Source: Variovorax gossypii (GTDB lineage Bacteria; Pseudomonadota; Gammaproteobacteria; Burkholderiales; Burkholderiaceae_C). From it: 64,000 nucleotides of DNA. A model generated the notes under the pieces. It had not been told where the DNA came from, did not search any database, and saw only the letters and a list, made by a program, of their open reading frames with translations. The position numbers and the translations under genes were made by a program. Shown in pieces: positions 36,921 through 45,567 of this stretch; within the stretch, counting starts at the first letter, position 1; each line of letters opens with the position of its first letter. The DNA lies in assembly GCF_003965815.1 (NCBI RefSeq), contig NZ_RXOE01000002.1, positions 1,178,001 to 1,242,000 of the forward strand, written 5' to 3'.

Positions 36921-38783
36921 ATGACCGACGCTTTTGAAGCGCAGGGCGAGTTCGCGCCTGTGCAATCCGCTACCCACAACGAATTCACCGCCGCCACGGA
37001 CACCGTGTCCGAGGCTCCCATCCTCGAAGCGCTGGACGGCACCGCTCCCGAAGCGGTTGCAGCCGAAGAGCCCGCCGCTCCCAACGGCTTCATCAAGCTG
37101 GGCCTCGCGCCCGAGCTGATTGCCGCCGTCGCGGACATGGGCTTCACCCAGCCCACCGCCGTGCAGGAAAAGGTCGTTCCCATCGCCATGGGCGACCAGG
37201 ACGGCGCGGCCAAGTCGGCGCGCTTCGTCGACCTGATGGTTTCCAGCCAGACCGGCTCGGGCAAGACCGCCGCCTTCCTGCTGCCCGTGCTGCACACGCT
37301 GATCAAGCGCCAGGCCGAAGCCGAAGCCGAAGCCCGGGCCGAGTTCCAGCGCCTGGTCGCCGAAGCCGCTGCCCGCGGCGAAGCCCCGCCCAAGAAGCCG
37401 AAGCGCAAGGACCCGACCAACGCCCGCCATTTCAAGGCCGCCACCCCCGGCGCCCTGGTGCTGTGCCCGACGCGCGAACTCGCGCAGCAGGTCGCGCACG
37501 ACGCCATCGAACTGGTTCGCCATTGCCGCGGCCTGCGCATCGCCAACGTGGTGGGCGGTATGCCCTACCAGCTCCAGATCGCGCGCCTGCAGAACGCCGA
37601 CCTCGTGGTCGCCACGCCGGGCCGCCTGCTCGACCTGCAGCGCTCGATGCAGATCAAGCTCGACCAGGTCAAGTTCCTGGTGGTCGACGAAGCCGACCGC
37701 ATGCTCGACCTGGGCTTTGCCGACGATCTGGCCGAGATCAACCAGCTCACCATCGAGCGCCAGCAGACCATGATGTTCAGCGCCACGTTCGCGCCGCGCA
37801 TCCAGCAACTGGCCGCCCGCGTGATGCGCGAGCCGCAGCGCGTGACCATCGACAGCCCGCAGGAAAAGCACGCCAACATCAAGCAGGTGCTGTTCTGGGC
37901 CGACAACGCCCAGCACAAGCGCAAGCTGCTCGACCACTGGCTGCGCGACACCAGCATCAACCAGGCCATCGTGTTCGCGAGCACGCAGGTCGAGTGCGAC
38001 GGTCTCGCCAACGACCTGCAGCAGGACGGCTTCAGCGCCGTCGCGCTGCACGGCGCGCTGAGCCAGGGCCTGCGCAACCGCCGCCTGATGGCGCTGCGCA
38101 ACGGCCAGGTGCAGATCCTGGTGGCCACCGACGTTGCTGCGCGCGGCATCGACGTGCCGACCATCACCCACGTCTTCAACTTCGGCCTGCCGATGAAGGC
38201 GGAGGACTACACCCACCGCATCGGCCGCACCGGCCGTGCGGGCCGCGACGGCATCGCCGTCACCTTCGCCGAGTTCCGCGATCGCCGCCGGATCATGGAC
38301 ATCGAGCACTACAGCCGCCAGCAGTTCAAGGCCGATGTGATTCCGGGCATGGAGCCGCAGCAGCGCATGCCGCAATCGCGCCCCGACTTCGGCGGCCGCG
38401 GCCGTGAAGGCCACTCGCGCGACCGCAAGTTCGGCGGTGGCGGTGGCGGTGGTGGCTACCGTGGCGGCAATGGCGGCGGCTATGCCGGCGCCAGCGGCTT
38501 CAACGACCGCAACTCGCGTGGCCCGGGTGCACCGGGCCCGCGCGGCGGCTATCAGGGCCAGAACGCCGGCTTCGGCGGCGGCCGTGACGAAGGCGGCAAC
38601 GGCGGCGGCTATGGCCGCAAGCCGGGCTGGGGCGACAGCGCTCCGCGCGGCGGCCACGGTCACGGCGGCGGTCGTGGCGACGGTGGCTTCGCGCCCCGTG
38701 GCAATGGCGCCGGCCATGGTGGTCCGGGCAAGGTTTTCGTGCCCCGCGATGCGCAGAAGCGCGCCTTCAAGCCCGGCCGCTGA
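36921..38783 (+). CDS. DEAD-box ATP-dependent RNA helicase, RhlE type
   Basis: A 620-aa helicase. Motif I (QTGSGKT) lies at 110-116, DEAD at 256-259, then SAT (FSATF) and HRIGRTGRAGRDG. A charged insertion of roughly 60 residues (rich in A/E/K, ending PPKKPKRKD) separates motif I from motif Ia (PTRELAQQ). The last 150 residues are glycine/arginine-rich RGG-type repeats, probably an RNA-binding tail. It likely acts in ribosome assembly or RNA decay. I use the ATG at 36921. Confidence 0.92.
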   Translation: MTDAFEAQGEFAPVQSATHNEFTAATDTVSEAPILEALDGTAPEAVAAEEPAAPNGFIKLGLAPELIAAVADMGFTQPTAVQEKVVPIAMGDQDGAAKSARFVDLMVSSQTGSGKTAAFLLPVLHTLIKRQAEAEAEARAEFQRLVAEAAARGEAPPKKPKRKDPTNARHFKAATPGALVLCPTRELAQQVAHDAIELVRHCRGLRIANVVGGMPYQLQIARLQNADLVVATPGRLLDLQRSMQIKLDQVKFLVVDEADRMLDLGFADDLAEINQLTIERQQTMMFSATFAPRIQQLAARVMREPQRVTIDSPQEKHANIKQVLFWADNAQHKRKLLDHWLRDTSINQAIVFASTQVECDGLANDLQQDGFSAVALHGALSQGLRNRRLMALRNGQVQILVATDVAARGIDVPTITHVFNFGLPMKAEDYTHRIGRTGRAGRDGIAVTFAEFRDRRRIMDIEHYSRQQFKADVIPGMEPQQRMPQSRPDFGGRGREGHSRDRKFGGGGGGGGYRGGNGGGYAGASGFNDRNSRGPGAPGPRGGYQGQNAGFGGGRDEGGNGGGYGRKPGWGDSAPRGGHGHGGGRGDGGFAPRGNGAGHGGPGKVFVPRDAQKRAFKPGR

Positions 38784-38824
38784 TCCATTCAGGAACGCAG
38801 CCTGACAGCTGCGCCATCCTTGCG

Positions 38825-38857
38825 AAAGCCCGCGTTCTCACGAGCGCGGGCTTTTTT
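38825..38857 (+). terminator. Terminator of the helicase gene
   Basis: AAAGCCCGCG (38825-38834) pairs with CGCGGGCTTT (38845-38854), with a run of six T at 38852-38857. Confidence 0.85.
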
Positions 38858-38889
38858 CATTTCGGTCCGATTGCGGGTTTGCGAGCACG

Positions 38890-38940
38890 CAGATGTCCTT
38901 GGGTTTGATTGACATCTGAATCGATGAAAAGTAATGTAAT
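38890..38940 (+). promoter_or_regulatory. Promoter with 8-bp dyad operator of the opine-dehydrogenase-like operon
   Basis: A perfect -35 TTGACA (38909-38914) is followed by TAATGT at 17 bp or TGTAAT at 20 bp. The perfect inverted repeat CAGATGTC (38890-38897) / GACATCTG (38911-38918), with half-site centres 21 bp apart, covers the -35 box, as expected for a dimeric repressor or an activator binding on one helix face. No regulator gene lies next to the operon on this side. Confidence 0.55.
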
Positions 38941-39008
38941 GGCGCATTGCTTCCCCGGAGTCGCCCCGCGGCCGCCGGTTCATCGACACCTGCTTTTCGA
39001 CTTTCGAC

Positions 39009-40082
39009 ATGAAAATTGCGATTCTTGGGGGTGGTCATGGCGCCTATGCGGCCGCCGCGGACCTGTCTGAAACCGGTCACGAGGTGCGCCTGTGGCGCCG
39101 CGACGCCAAGGCGCTCGAGCCGCTGCTGCGCGCCGGCGCCATCACGCTGAAGGACGCAGCAGGCGCGCGCGAGGTGCCCATTGCGCTGGTCACCGCCGAC
39201 ATCGGCGCCGCCATGCGCGACGCCGAGCTGATCGTCATCCCCACCCCCGCCATCGCCCAGCACGACATCGCTCTCGCGATGGCGCCGCACCTGGTCGACG
39301 GGCAGGTCGTGTTCCTGCCGCCGGGCACCTTCGGCAGCTACGTGATGGCGAAGACGGTGAGGGAGGCGGGCAGCCGCGCCGACGTCGCCTGGGCGGAGAC
39401 CGGCACCTTGCCCTACCTGGCGCGCAAGCACGGCGAGCGCGAGGTCAACGTCACCATCCGCGCCATCCGCCTGCCGACCGGTGTCTATCCGGCCCGCAAG
39501 GAGGCACAGGCCATCGAAGTGATCCGCAGGGCCTACCCAGCCGTGCATGGTTGCGGCGACGCACTCTCTGGCGCGCTGATGAACGCGGGCCCCGTCATCC
39601 ACCCGCCGCTGATGGTGATGAACGCAGCGCCGCTGCAGCACTTCGAGCGCTGGGACATCCACAACGAAGGCACGCAGCGCGCCGTGCGCGACGTGACCGA
39701 CCGGCTCGACCAGGAGCGCGTCGCGGTGCGCGAGGCCTTCGGGCAGGGTGCGCCGCACTATCCGCTGGCCGACCACTACAACAACGACCAGTGGATGTAC
39801 GGCGATGCCCACAAGCAACTCGTCAAGTCGGGCGACTGGCGGGAGAACATCGACCTGCACTCGCACCGCTATATCACCGAGGACACCGAGCTCGGCCTCG
39901 CTTTTCTGGCCTCGGCCGCGCGCCATGCGGGCGTGGATGCACCCATCGCGCATGGTCTGCTGGCCATCGTCGGCGGCTTCCTCGGGCGCGATCTGCGGCG
40001 CGGCCCTCGCACCTTCGAGAGCCTGGGCTTCGCCGGCCTGAGCACGGCGCAGCTCAAGCAGAGGCTTCACGATGGCGAATGA
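39009..40082 (+). CDS. NAD/NADP octopine/nopaline dehydrogenase family protein
   Basis: A 357-aa oxidoreductase: an N-terminal Rossmann domain (IAILGGGHGAYAAAADLSETGHEVRLWRR) and a C-terminal helical opine-dehydrogenase domain. The segment GALMNAGPVIHPPLMVMNA carries the family's conserved His region. The family joins or splits amino acids and 2-oxoacids, but many bacterial members have unknown substrates. First gene of a four-gene operon whose coding regions all overlap. Confidence 0.82.
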   Translation: MKIAILGGGHGAYAAAADLSETGHEVRLWRRDAKALEPLLRAGAITLKDAAGAREVPIALVTADIGAAMRDAELIVIPTPAIAQHDIALAMAPHLVDGQVVFLPPGTFGSYVMAKTVREAGSRADVAWAETGTLPYLARKHGEREVNVTIRAIRLPTGVYPARKEAQAIEVIRRAYPAVHGCGDALSGALMNAGPVIHPPLMVMNAAPLQHFERWDIHNEGTQRAVRDVTDRLDQERVAVREAFGQGAPHYPLADHYNNDQWMYGDAHKQLVKSGDWRENIDLHSHRYITEDTELGLAFLASAARHAGVDAPIAHGLLAIVGGFLGRDLRRGPRTFESLGFAGLSTAQLKQRLHDGE

Positions 40083-41079
40083 AGCGGCCTCTCTGTCACG
40101 CTTTGCCGCCGTGGGCGCCGGCCGCATGGGGCGCGGCATTGCCATCGCGTTCGCCTATGCCGGCCATCGCATCTCGCTGATCGACCTGCGCCCGCGCGGC
40201 GACGAAGCATGGCAGCGCCTGCGCGACGAAGCGAAGGCGGAGATCGAGGCCAGCCTCTCGGGCCTCGCCCAACTGGGCGTGATAGACGCATCGCAGGTCG
40301 GGCCCATCGCAGCGCGCGTGGAGCTCGTCGACGCAGCGGCCGCGCCGCGAGCGCTGGCCGCCGCCGAACTCGTGTTCGAAGGCGTTCCCGAAACCATGGA
40401 AGCCAAGCGCGAAGCCTTCGAGCACATCAACCGCCACTGCCGCGACGACGCGATCCTGACCTCGACCACCAGCAGCATCCTCGTGACGCAACTCGCGTCG
40501 CTCGTGCGGCTACCGGAGCGCTTCCTCAACATGCACTGGCTCAACCCGGCCTATGTGATTCCGGTGGTCGAGCTGAGCTGCCACCCAGGCACCGATGCAG
40601 CGGTGCTCGCGCGCACCAAGGCGCTGATGGAAGAGATCGGCAAGCTGCCCGTGGTCTGCGGCGCCTCGCCGGGCTACATCGTGCCGCGGCTGCAGGCGCT
40701 GGTGATGAACGAGGCTGCGCGAATGATCGAGGAGGGCGCGGCCACCGCCGAGGAGATCGACAAGGCCACGCGCTACGGCCTGGGCCTGCGCTTCGCCGCG
40801 CTGGGCGTGGTCGAGTTCATCGATTTCGGCGGCTGCGACATCCTGCATCACGCGAGCCGCGAGATGTCGGCCTCGCTCGACGCCGGTCGATACACCGCGC
40901 CGGCCATCGTCGGGAAGATGGTCGAGCAGGGGCGGCTCGGACTCAAGAGCGGCAGCGGCTTCTACGACTACGAAGGCCGCGACGTCGCAGCCTATCGGCG
41001 CGACGTGCTCTCGCGCACGCTCGGCGAACTGCGGCACGCCGGCCTGTGGCGCGCGCCTGCCGACCGGACCCTGTCATGA
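40072..41079 (+). CDS. 3-hydroxyacyl-CoA dehydrogenase family protein
   Basis: A 335-aa protein: NAD-binding domain with VGAGRMGRGIAIAFAYAGH (GxGxxG) near residues 12-30, then a C-terminal 3HCDH domain (GYIVPRLQALVMNEAARMIEEGAA; GSGFYDYEG). It resembles 3-hydroxybutyryl-CoA dehydrogenase, but 3-hydroxyacid or carnitine-type dehydrogenases share this fold. It overlaps the upstream gene by 11 bp and the hydrolase gene by 4 bp. Confidence 0.85.
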   Translation: MANEAASLSRFAAVGAGRMGRGIAIAFAYAGHRISLIDLRPRGDEAWQRLRDEAKAEIEASLSGLAQLGVIDASQVGPIAARVELVDAAAAPRALAAAELVFEGVPETMEAKREAFEHINRHCRDDAILTSTTSSILVTQLASLVRLPERFLNMHWLNPAYVIPVVELSCHPGTDAAVLARTKALMEEIGKLPVVCGASPGYIVPRLQALVMNEAARMIEEGAATAEEIDKATRYGLGLRFAALGVVEFIDFGGCDILHHASREMSASLDAGRYTAPAIVGKMVEQGRLGLKSGSGFYDYEGRDVAAYRRDVLSRTLGELRHAGLWRAPADRTLS

Positions 41080-41873
41080 GCATCCGCCGTGCCTTCGCCG
41101 ACCTGTCGGTGGGGCAGGTGCACTACGCGACCTGCGGCGATCCTGCATCGCCAGCGGTGTTGCTGCTGCACCAGTCGCCGCGCAGCTGGACCGAATATCG
41201 CGCGGTGCTTCCGCTGATCGGCGCGCATCGCCGGGCCATCGCGATGGACACGGCGGGCTTCGGCGACTCAGCCGATGGCGGCGTGCCGGCGAGCATCGAG
41301 CAGTGGGCGAGCGTGGCTCGCGAGCTGCTCGACGCGCTGAACATCACGCAGGTCGACGTGGTCGGGCATCACACAGGCGGCGTCGTCGCGGTCGAACTCG
41401 CGGCTGCGTTTCCGGAGCGCGTTCGCAGCCTGGTGCTGTCGTCCACGCCGTACACGGACGAGCCCTTCCGGAAGGCACGGGCTCAGCGTCCGCCGATCGA
41501 CGAGGTCGCACCGAGCGAAGACGGCACTCACCTCGCCGCGCTGTGGCAGAAGCGGCAGGGCTTCTATCCACCAGGACGCCCCGATCTGCTCGAAGCCTTC
41601 GTGCTCGATGCATTGAAGGTCGAGCGCGTGGAGGAGGGGCACCGCGCCGTGGCGTCGTACCGCATGGAAGAGCGTATCGGCCGCGTCGTCCAGCCTGTGC
41701 TGATCGTGCGCGCTACCGAAGACCCGTTCGCCTCACCGCATGTGGCGGAGCTGCAGCATCACCTACCGCAGGCGCGCATCGTCGACATCGAGGGCGGCAT
41801 GGTTCCTCTGCCCGACCAGATGCCCGAAGCCTTCGCGAGCGTGGTGCTCGACTTTCTGGAGGCGCTGCCTTGA
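41076..41873 (+). CDS. Alpha/beta hydrolase fold protein with His at the nucleophile position
   Basis: A 265-aa alpha/beta hydrolase: LLLHQSPRSWTEYR oxyanion region near residues 27-40, elbow GHHTGG at 97-102, a late acid residue in RATEDPF. The usual GxSxG serine is replaced by His99, so ordinary esterase chemistry is not expected unless Thr100 or another residue substitutes. The normal catalytic His near the C-terminus is also unclear (EGGMVPLPDQ). It is coupled to both neighbours by 4-bp overlaps. The function is unknown. Confidence 0.8.
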   Translation: MSIRRAFADLSVGQVHYATCGDPASPAVLLLHQSPRSWTEYRAVLPLIGAHRRAIAMDTAGFGDSADGGVPASIEQWASVARELLDALNITQVDVVGHHTGGVVAVELAAAFPERVRSLVLSSTPYTDEPFRKARAQRPPIDEVAPSEDGTHLAALWQKRQGFYPPGRPDLLEAFVLDALKVERVEEGHRAVASYRMEERIGRVVQPVLIVRATEDPFASPHVAELQHHLPQARIVDIEGGMVPLPDQMPEAFASVVLDFLEALP

Positions 41874-42754
41874 AGGCCGTGCGCATTCATGGCTTCGATG
41901 CGACGCCCGTGCTGGAGGAGGTCGTCGATCCGACGCCTCGCCCTGGCCGCACCATCGTGCGCATGGAGGCCGCGACGGTCGGCCACATCGATCGCACCGT
42001 GTGGCGCGGGAACTTCCTGCGCCACCCGCCGCTGCCCTATACGCCGGGCGTGGAGGCTGCGGGTGTCGTCATCGAAAGCGGCCGCTACGAGGCCGGACAG
42101 CGCGTGTGGCTGCGCGGCAGCGGCCTCGGCACGCTCTTCGACGGCACCTGGTGCGAATTGATCGACGCCCCCGACGAAGCGCTGGGCCTGCTCCCGGATG
42201 CGGTGCCGATGACGCTCGGCGCTGCGTTCTTCTCGCCCACGACCTCCGCATGGGTGGCGTTGCACGAAGTCGCGAAGCTGCGGGCCGGCGAGCAGGTTCT
42301 TGTGACGGGTGCGAGCGGCGCTGTCGGCTCGCTCGTGATGCAGCTTGCACGCGATGCCGGTTGCGTGGCGACGGCTGTGGTGCCGGGCGAACCTTCTCCT
42401 GCGGTCGCCAGTGCCGACCTGTTGATCGACACGGTCGGCGCAGAGGTGCTTGCCGGAACGCTGCCTTCGGTGCGACCCGGCGGCCGCGCGGTGCTGATCG
42501 GCTACACCGCCGGCCCCACGCTCTCGCTCGACATCGCGCACTTTCTTCAGCGCGACGTGGCGTTGCTGCCTCTGAACATGTTCCGGCGGGAAGCAGAGGG
42601 CCGTGCCGCGGCACCCGAGTTGCTGGCGAGGCTGGCCGACGGCCGCCTGCATCTGGAGGTGCGTCCGTTCGCGCTCGCGGATGCCGCTGCCGCGCTCGAC
42701 TGGATCGCGCAGCGCGGCCATCGCGGCCGCGCCGTTCTCGTGCCCCGCCTCTGA
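41870..42754 (+). CDS. Zinc-independent quinone oxidoreductase-like MDR protein
   Basis: A 294-aa medium-chain dehydrogenase/reductase starting at TTG 41870, which overlaps the hydrolase stop (TTGA). The GroES-like half has GVEAAGVV, where zinc alcohol dehydrogenases have a GHE metal site; the Cys ligands are also absent. The nucleotide motif is TGASGAVGSLVMQLA near residues 144-158. It is therefore an NAD(P)H-dependent reductase of the quinone-oxidoreductase type. Last gene of the operon; it converges on the MarR gene with a 19-bp gap. Confidence 0.82.
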   Translation: MKAVRIHGFDATPVLEEVVDPTPRPGRTIVRMEAATVGHIDRTVWRGNFLRHPPLPYTPGVEAAGVVIESGRYEAGQRVWLRGSGLGTLFDGTWCELIDAPDEALGLLPDAVPMTLGAAFFSPTTSAWVALHEVAKLRAGEQVLVTGASGAVGSLVMQLARDAGCVATAVVPGEPSPAVASADLLIDTVGAEVLAGTLPSVRPGGRAVLIGYTAGPTLSLDIAHFLQRDVALLPLNMFRREAEGRAAAPELLARLADGRLHLEVRPFALADAAAALDWIAQRGHRGRAVLVPRL

Positions 42755-42773
42755 GCGACGGAGCCGGAGAGGT

Positions 42774-43250
42774 TCACTCTTCTTCCGGTTCGTCGCCCGG
42801 CACGCGCACGTGCAGGTCGATCATCTGCCGCAGCGTCTGCTTGAGCTCTTCCGCGCGTCGCAGCCCGAAGGGTTCGAGCACGCGCCGCTCGTGTTCGCGC
42901 GCCAGCTCCATCAGGTGCTCGACAGCCTTCAGGCCCTTGCGCGTGATGCGCACCAGCGTGATGCGGCGATCACTCTCGTGGGGCAGGCGCTCGACCTGTC
43001 CTCGTGCTTCCATGCGATCCAGCAGCCGCGTCACCGTGGGCTGCTTGGTCACTGTCACCTGCGCGAGCTGGCCGATGCTGATCGGCTCGCTGCCGGCGAG
43101 CGATGCCATCACGCGCCACTCCGACACGGAGAAGCCCTGCTGGCGCGCCACTTCGTGGAACTCCGAGGAGATCAGCTGGCTGGCCTGCGCCAGCAGCGCT
43201 GGCAGGTAGTCATCGACGAAGCGATGCGATTCGACGGGTTGATCAGCCAT
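42774..43250 (-). CDS. MarR-family repressor of the auxin-degradation (iad) cluster
   Basis: A 158-aa winged-helix regulator: SEWRVMASLAGSEPISIGQLAQVTVTKQPTVTRLLDRM (recognition helix) and LPHESDRRITLVRITRKG (wing). It is divergent from the first structural gene of the cluster, with a MarR-like dyad between them. In Variovorax the iad operon is repressed by a MarR protein that binds IAA; position and family fit that role. I infer the IAA ligand from context, not from the sequence. Confidence 0.85.
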   Translation of the reverse strand: MADQPVESHRFVDDYLPALLAQASQLISSEFHEVARQQGFSVSEWRVMASLAGSEPISIGQLAQVTVTKQPTVTRLLDRMEARGQVERLPHESDRRITLVRITRKGLKAVEHLMELAREHERRVLEPFGLRRAEELKQTLRQMIDLHVRVPGDEPEEE

Positions 43251-43303
43251 GAAGGCACCTCACAGTCGCCACGGGCACGCTGCTTGCATGTCTAGGGTAA
43301 TTC

Positions 43304-43336
43304 ATGATTGTGGATACATTCATTTGTCAACATTAT
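43304..43336 (+). promoter_or_regulatory. MarR operator dyad overlapping the iad promoter
   Basis: A 20-bp imperfect palindrome, ATGAnTGT-N4-ACAnTCAT (43304-43323, 14 of 20 positions symmetric), lies between the divergent genes. A promoter TTGTGG (43308-43313), 17 bp, CATTAT (43331-43336) overlaps it, so a bound repressor would block the -35. A smaller TGTCAACA motif follows at 43325-43332. On the minus strand TATAAT (43337-43332) could serve the repressor gene. Confidence 0.55.
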
Positions 43337-43394
43337 AGAAAGCACGATGCAACTCCCAAGTCGCATCGTCCCACGACAGACAACAAGGACCCAG

Positions 43395-45563
43395 ATGGCA
43401 GAGCGTTCATTCGTTGAAGAAGTCAAGAAACTGCGGCTTTCTGGTGGGGAAGTCTTCCGCGGCGAGGGCATTCTGGCGGTCACCAAGGCCCTTCTGGAGT
43501 CGGGAGTTTCCTACGTGGCGGGCTACCAGGGCGCGCCCATCTCGCACCTGATGGACGTGCTGGCCGATGCGCAGGACATCCTCTCCGAGCAGGGTATCCG
43601 CTTCGAGAACAGCGCGAGCGAAGCCACTGCTGCCGCCACGCTCGCAGCCTCCGTCAACTACCCGCTGCGCGGCGCCGTCACCTTCAAGGCCACCGTGGGC
43701 ACCAACGTGGCTTCCGACGCACTGGCCAACCTGGCGTCGGGCGGCGTGACCGGCGGCGCTCTCATCATCGTGGGCGAAGACTACGGCGAAGGCTCCTCGA
43801 TCATGCAGGAGCGCAGCCACGCCTTCGCGATGAAGTCGCAGATCTGGCTGCTCGATCCGCGCCCCAACCTGCCCAGCATCGTCGATGCGGTGAAGCAGGG
43901 CTTCGATCTCTCCGAAGCCAGCAACACGCCGGTGATGCTGCAGCTGCGCATCCGCGCCTGCCACGTGCATGGCCACTTCGTCGCGGGCGACAACAAGCGC
44001 GCGAAGTTCACGCTGAAAGATGCGCTCGAGAACCCGCAGCGCGACGTCGGCCGCATCGTGCTGCCGCCTGCGAGCTTCGTGCACGAGCAGGAGAAGGTGA
44101 AGGACCGCTGGCCCGCAGCCGTGCGTTTCATCGAGGAGCGCAAGCTCAACGAGTTCTTCTCTGAAGACGCCGATGACATCGGCATCATCGTGCAGGGCGG
44201 CAGCTACAACACCCTGATGCGCGCGCTGGAGCGCCTCGAGCTGGCCGACGTCTACGGCAACACCAAGGTGCCGCTGTACGTGATGAACGTGGCCTACCCC
44301 GTCATCGAGAGCGAGGTGATCCGCTTCTGCGAAGGCAAGCGCGCCGTGCTGGTGGTGGAAGAGGGGCAGCCCAATTTCGTCGAGCAGAACCTCGCGACCA
44401 TCCTGCGCCAGGCCGGCTCCGCAACCGTGCTGCATGGCAAGGACACGCTGCCGGTGGCCGGCGAGTACACCGCCGCCGAACTGCTCAAGGGCGCACGCAG
44501 CTTCTGCGAGCGCTATGAACGCATAGCACCCTTGCCGGTGCCCGCGCCCGTGCGCAAGGTGATTCCGCTGATCGAGGTCGCCGAACCCGCAGTGCCCTCC
44601 ACGTCATTGGGCGAAGTCGTTCACGCACGCCCGCCGGGCTTCTGCACCGGCTGCCCCGAGCGTCCCATCTTCAGCGCGATGAAGCTGGTCGAGCGCGAAC
44701 TCGGCCCGCACCACGTGAGCGCCGACATCGGCTGCCACCTGTTCTCCATCCTGCCGCCCTTCAACATCGGCAACACCACCATGGGCTACGGCCTGGGCGG
44801 TGCGGGTGCCGCGGCGCTCAACGCGCCTGCAGGCAAGCGCGCGATCTCGATGATGGGCGACGGAGGCTTCTGGCACAACGGCCTGACCAGCGGCGTTGCC
44901 AACGCGGTCTTCAACAAGAGCGACAACCTCACCATCGTCGTCGACAACAACTACACCTCGGCCACCGGCGGGCAGGACATCCTCTCGTCGAATGCCGTCA
45001 ACAAGACGCGCAGCACCGGCCACGAGATCGAGAGCGCGGTGCGCGGCGTGGGCGTCAAATGGGTGAAGACGCTGCGCCGCACCTACGACATCGCCGGCAT
45101 GCGCGATGCACTCAAGGAAGCGCTGATCACCAGGGAGAAGGGCCCGAAGGTCCTGATCGCCCAGTCGGAGTGCATGCTCAACAAGCAGCGCCGCGAGAAA
45201 CCGCTGGTGCGCAAGGCGATTGCCGACGGCAAGCGCATGGTGCGCGAGAAGTTCGGTGTCGACTCGGACACCTGCACCGGCGACCACTCCTGCATCCGCC
45301 TTTCGGGCTGCCCCTCGCTGTCGATCAAGCCCAACCCCGATCCGCTGCGCACCGACCCCGTCGCGACCGTGCTCGACAGCTGCGTGGGCTGCGGCGTGTG
45401 TGGCGAGGTCTCGCACGCCGCGGTGCTGTGCCCTTCGTTCTACAAGGCGCAGATCGTGAGCAACCCCAGCCGCTGGGACCAGCTGCGCGATCGCGTACGC
45501 GCGGCCGTCATCGGCTGGCTGCAGCGAGGCGAGGCACGCCGCCGTGAAGCCTATGCCTTCTGA
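43395..45563 (+). CDS. Indolepyruvate-type 2-oxoacid:acceptor oxidoreductase, alpha subunit
   Basis: A 722-aa thiamine-diphosphate enzyme subunit. The N-terminal pyrimidine domain has SYVAGYQGAPISHLMDVL. The TPP-binding domain has GDG at 488-490 and NN at 518-519. The C-terminus has cysteine-rich Fe-S motifs (CTGDHSCIRLSGCP; CVGCGVC...CP). The family oxidatively decarboxylates aryl 2-oxoacids to acyl-CoAs. AAGGAC before the ATG at 43395 sets the start. In this cluster the likely substrate is isatinate, itself an aryl 2-oxoacid (inference). Confidence 0.87.
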   Translation: MAERSFVEEVKKLRLSGGEVFRGEGILAVTKALLESGVSYVAGYQGAPISHLMDVLADAQDILSEQGIRFENSASEATAAATLAASVNYPLRGAVTFKATVGTNVASDALANLASGGVTGGALIIVGEDYGEGSSIMQERSHAFAMKSQIWLLDPRPNLPSIVDAVKQGFDLSEASNTPVMLQLRIRACHVHGHFVAGDNKRAKFTLKDALENPQRDVGRIVLPPASFVHEQEKVKDRWPAAVRFIEERKLNEFFSEDADDIGIIVQGGSYNTLMRALERLELADVYGNTKVPLYVMNVAYPVIESEVIRFCEGKRAVLVVEEGQPNFVEQNLATILRQAGSATVLHGKDTLPVAGEYTAAELLKGARSFCERYERIAPLPVPAPVRKVIPLIEVAEPAVPSTSLGEVVHARPPGFCTGCPERPIFSAMKLVERELGPHHVSADIGCHLFSILPPFNIGNTTMGYGLGGAGAAALNAPAGKRAISMMGDGGFWHNGLTSGVANAVFNKSDNLTIVVDNNYTSATGGQDILSSNAVNKTRSTGHEIESAVRGVGVKWVKTLRRTYDIAGMRDALKEALITREKGPKVLIAQSECMLNKQRREKPLVRKAIADGKRMVREKFGVDSDTCTGDHSCIRLSGCPSLSIKPNPDPLRTDPVATVLDSCVGCGVCGEVSHAAVLCPSFYKAQIVSNPSRWDQLRDRVRAAVIGWLQRGEARRREAYAF

Positions 45564-45567
45564 AGCG

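Noticed and set aside
38400..38770. Repetitive GGC-rich DNA that might be a repeat array or CRISPR
   Set aside because: It encodes the glycine/arginine-rich tail of the helicase in frame, with no regular repeat-spacer pattern.
43251..43394. Start of the oxidoreductase alpha subunit at 43308 or 43347
   Set aside because: Those codons would extend the protein back through the operator and promoter. The ATG at 43395 has a proper ribosome site and begins at the conserved region.
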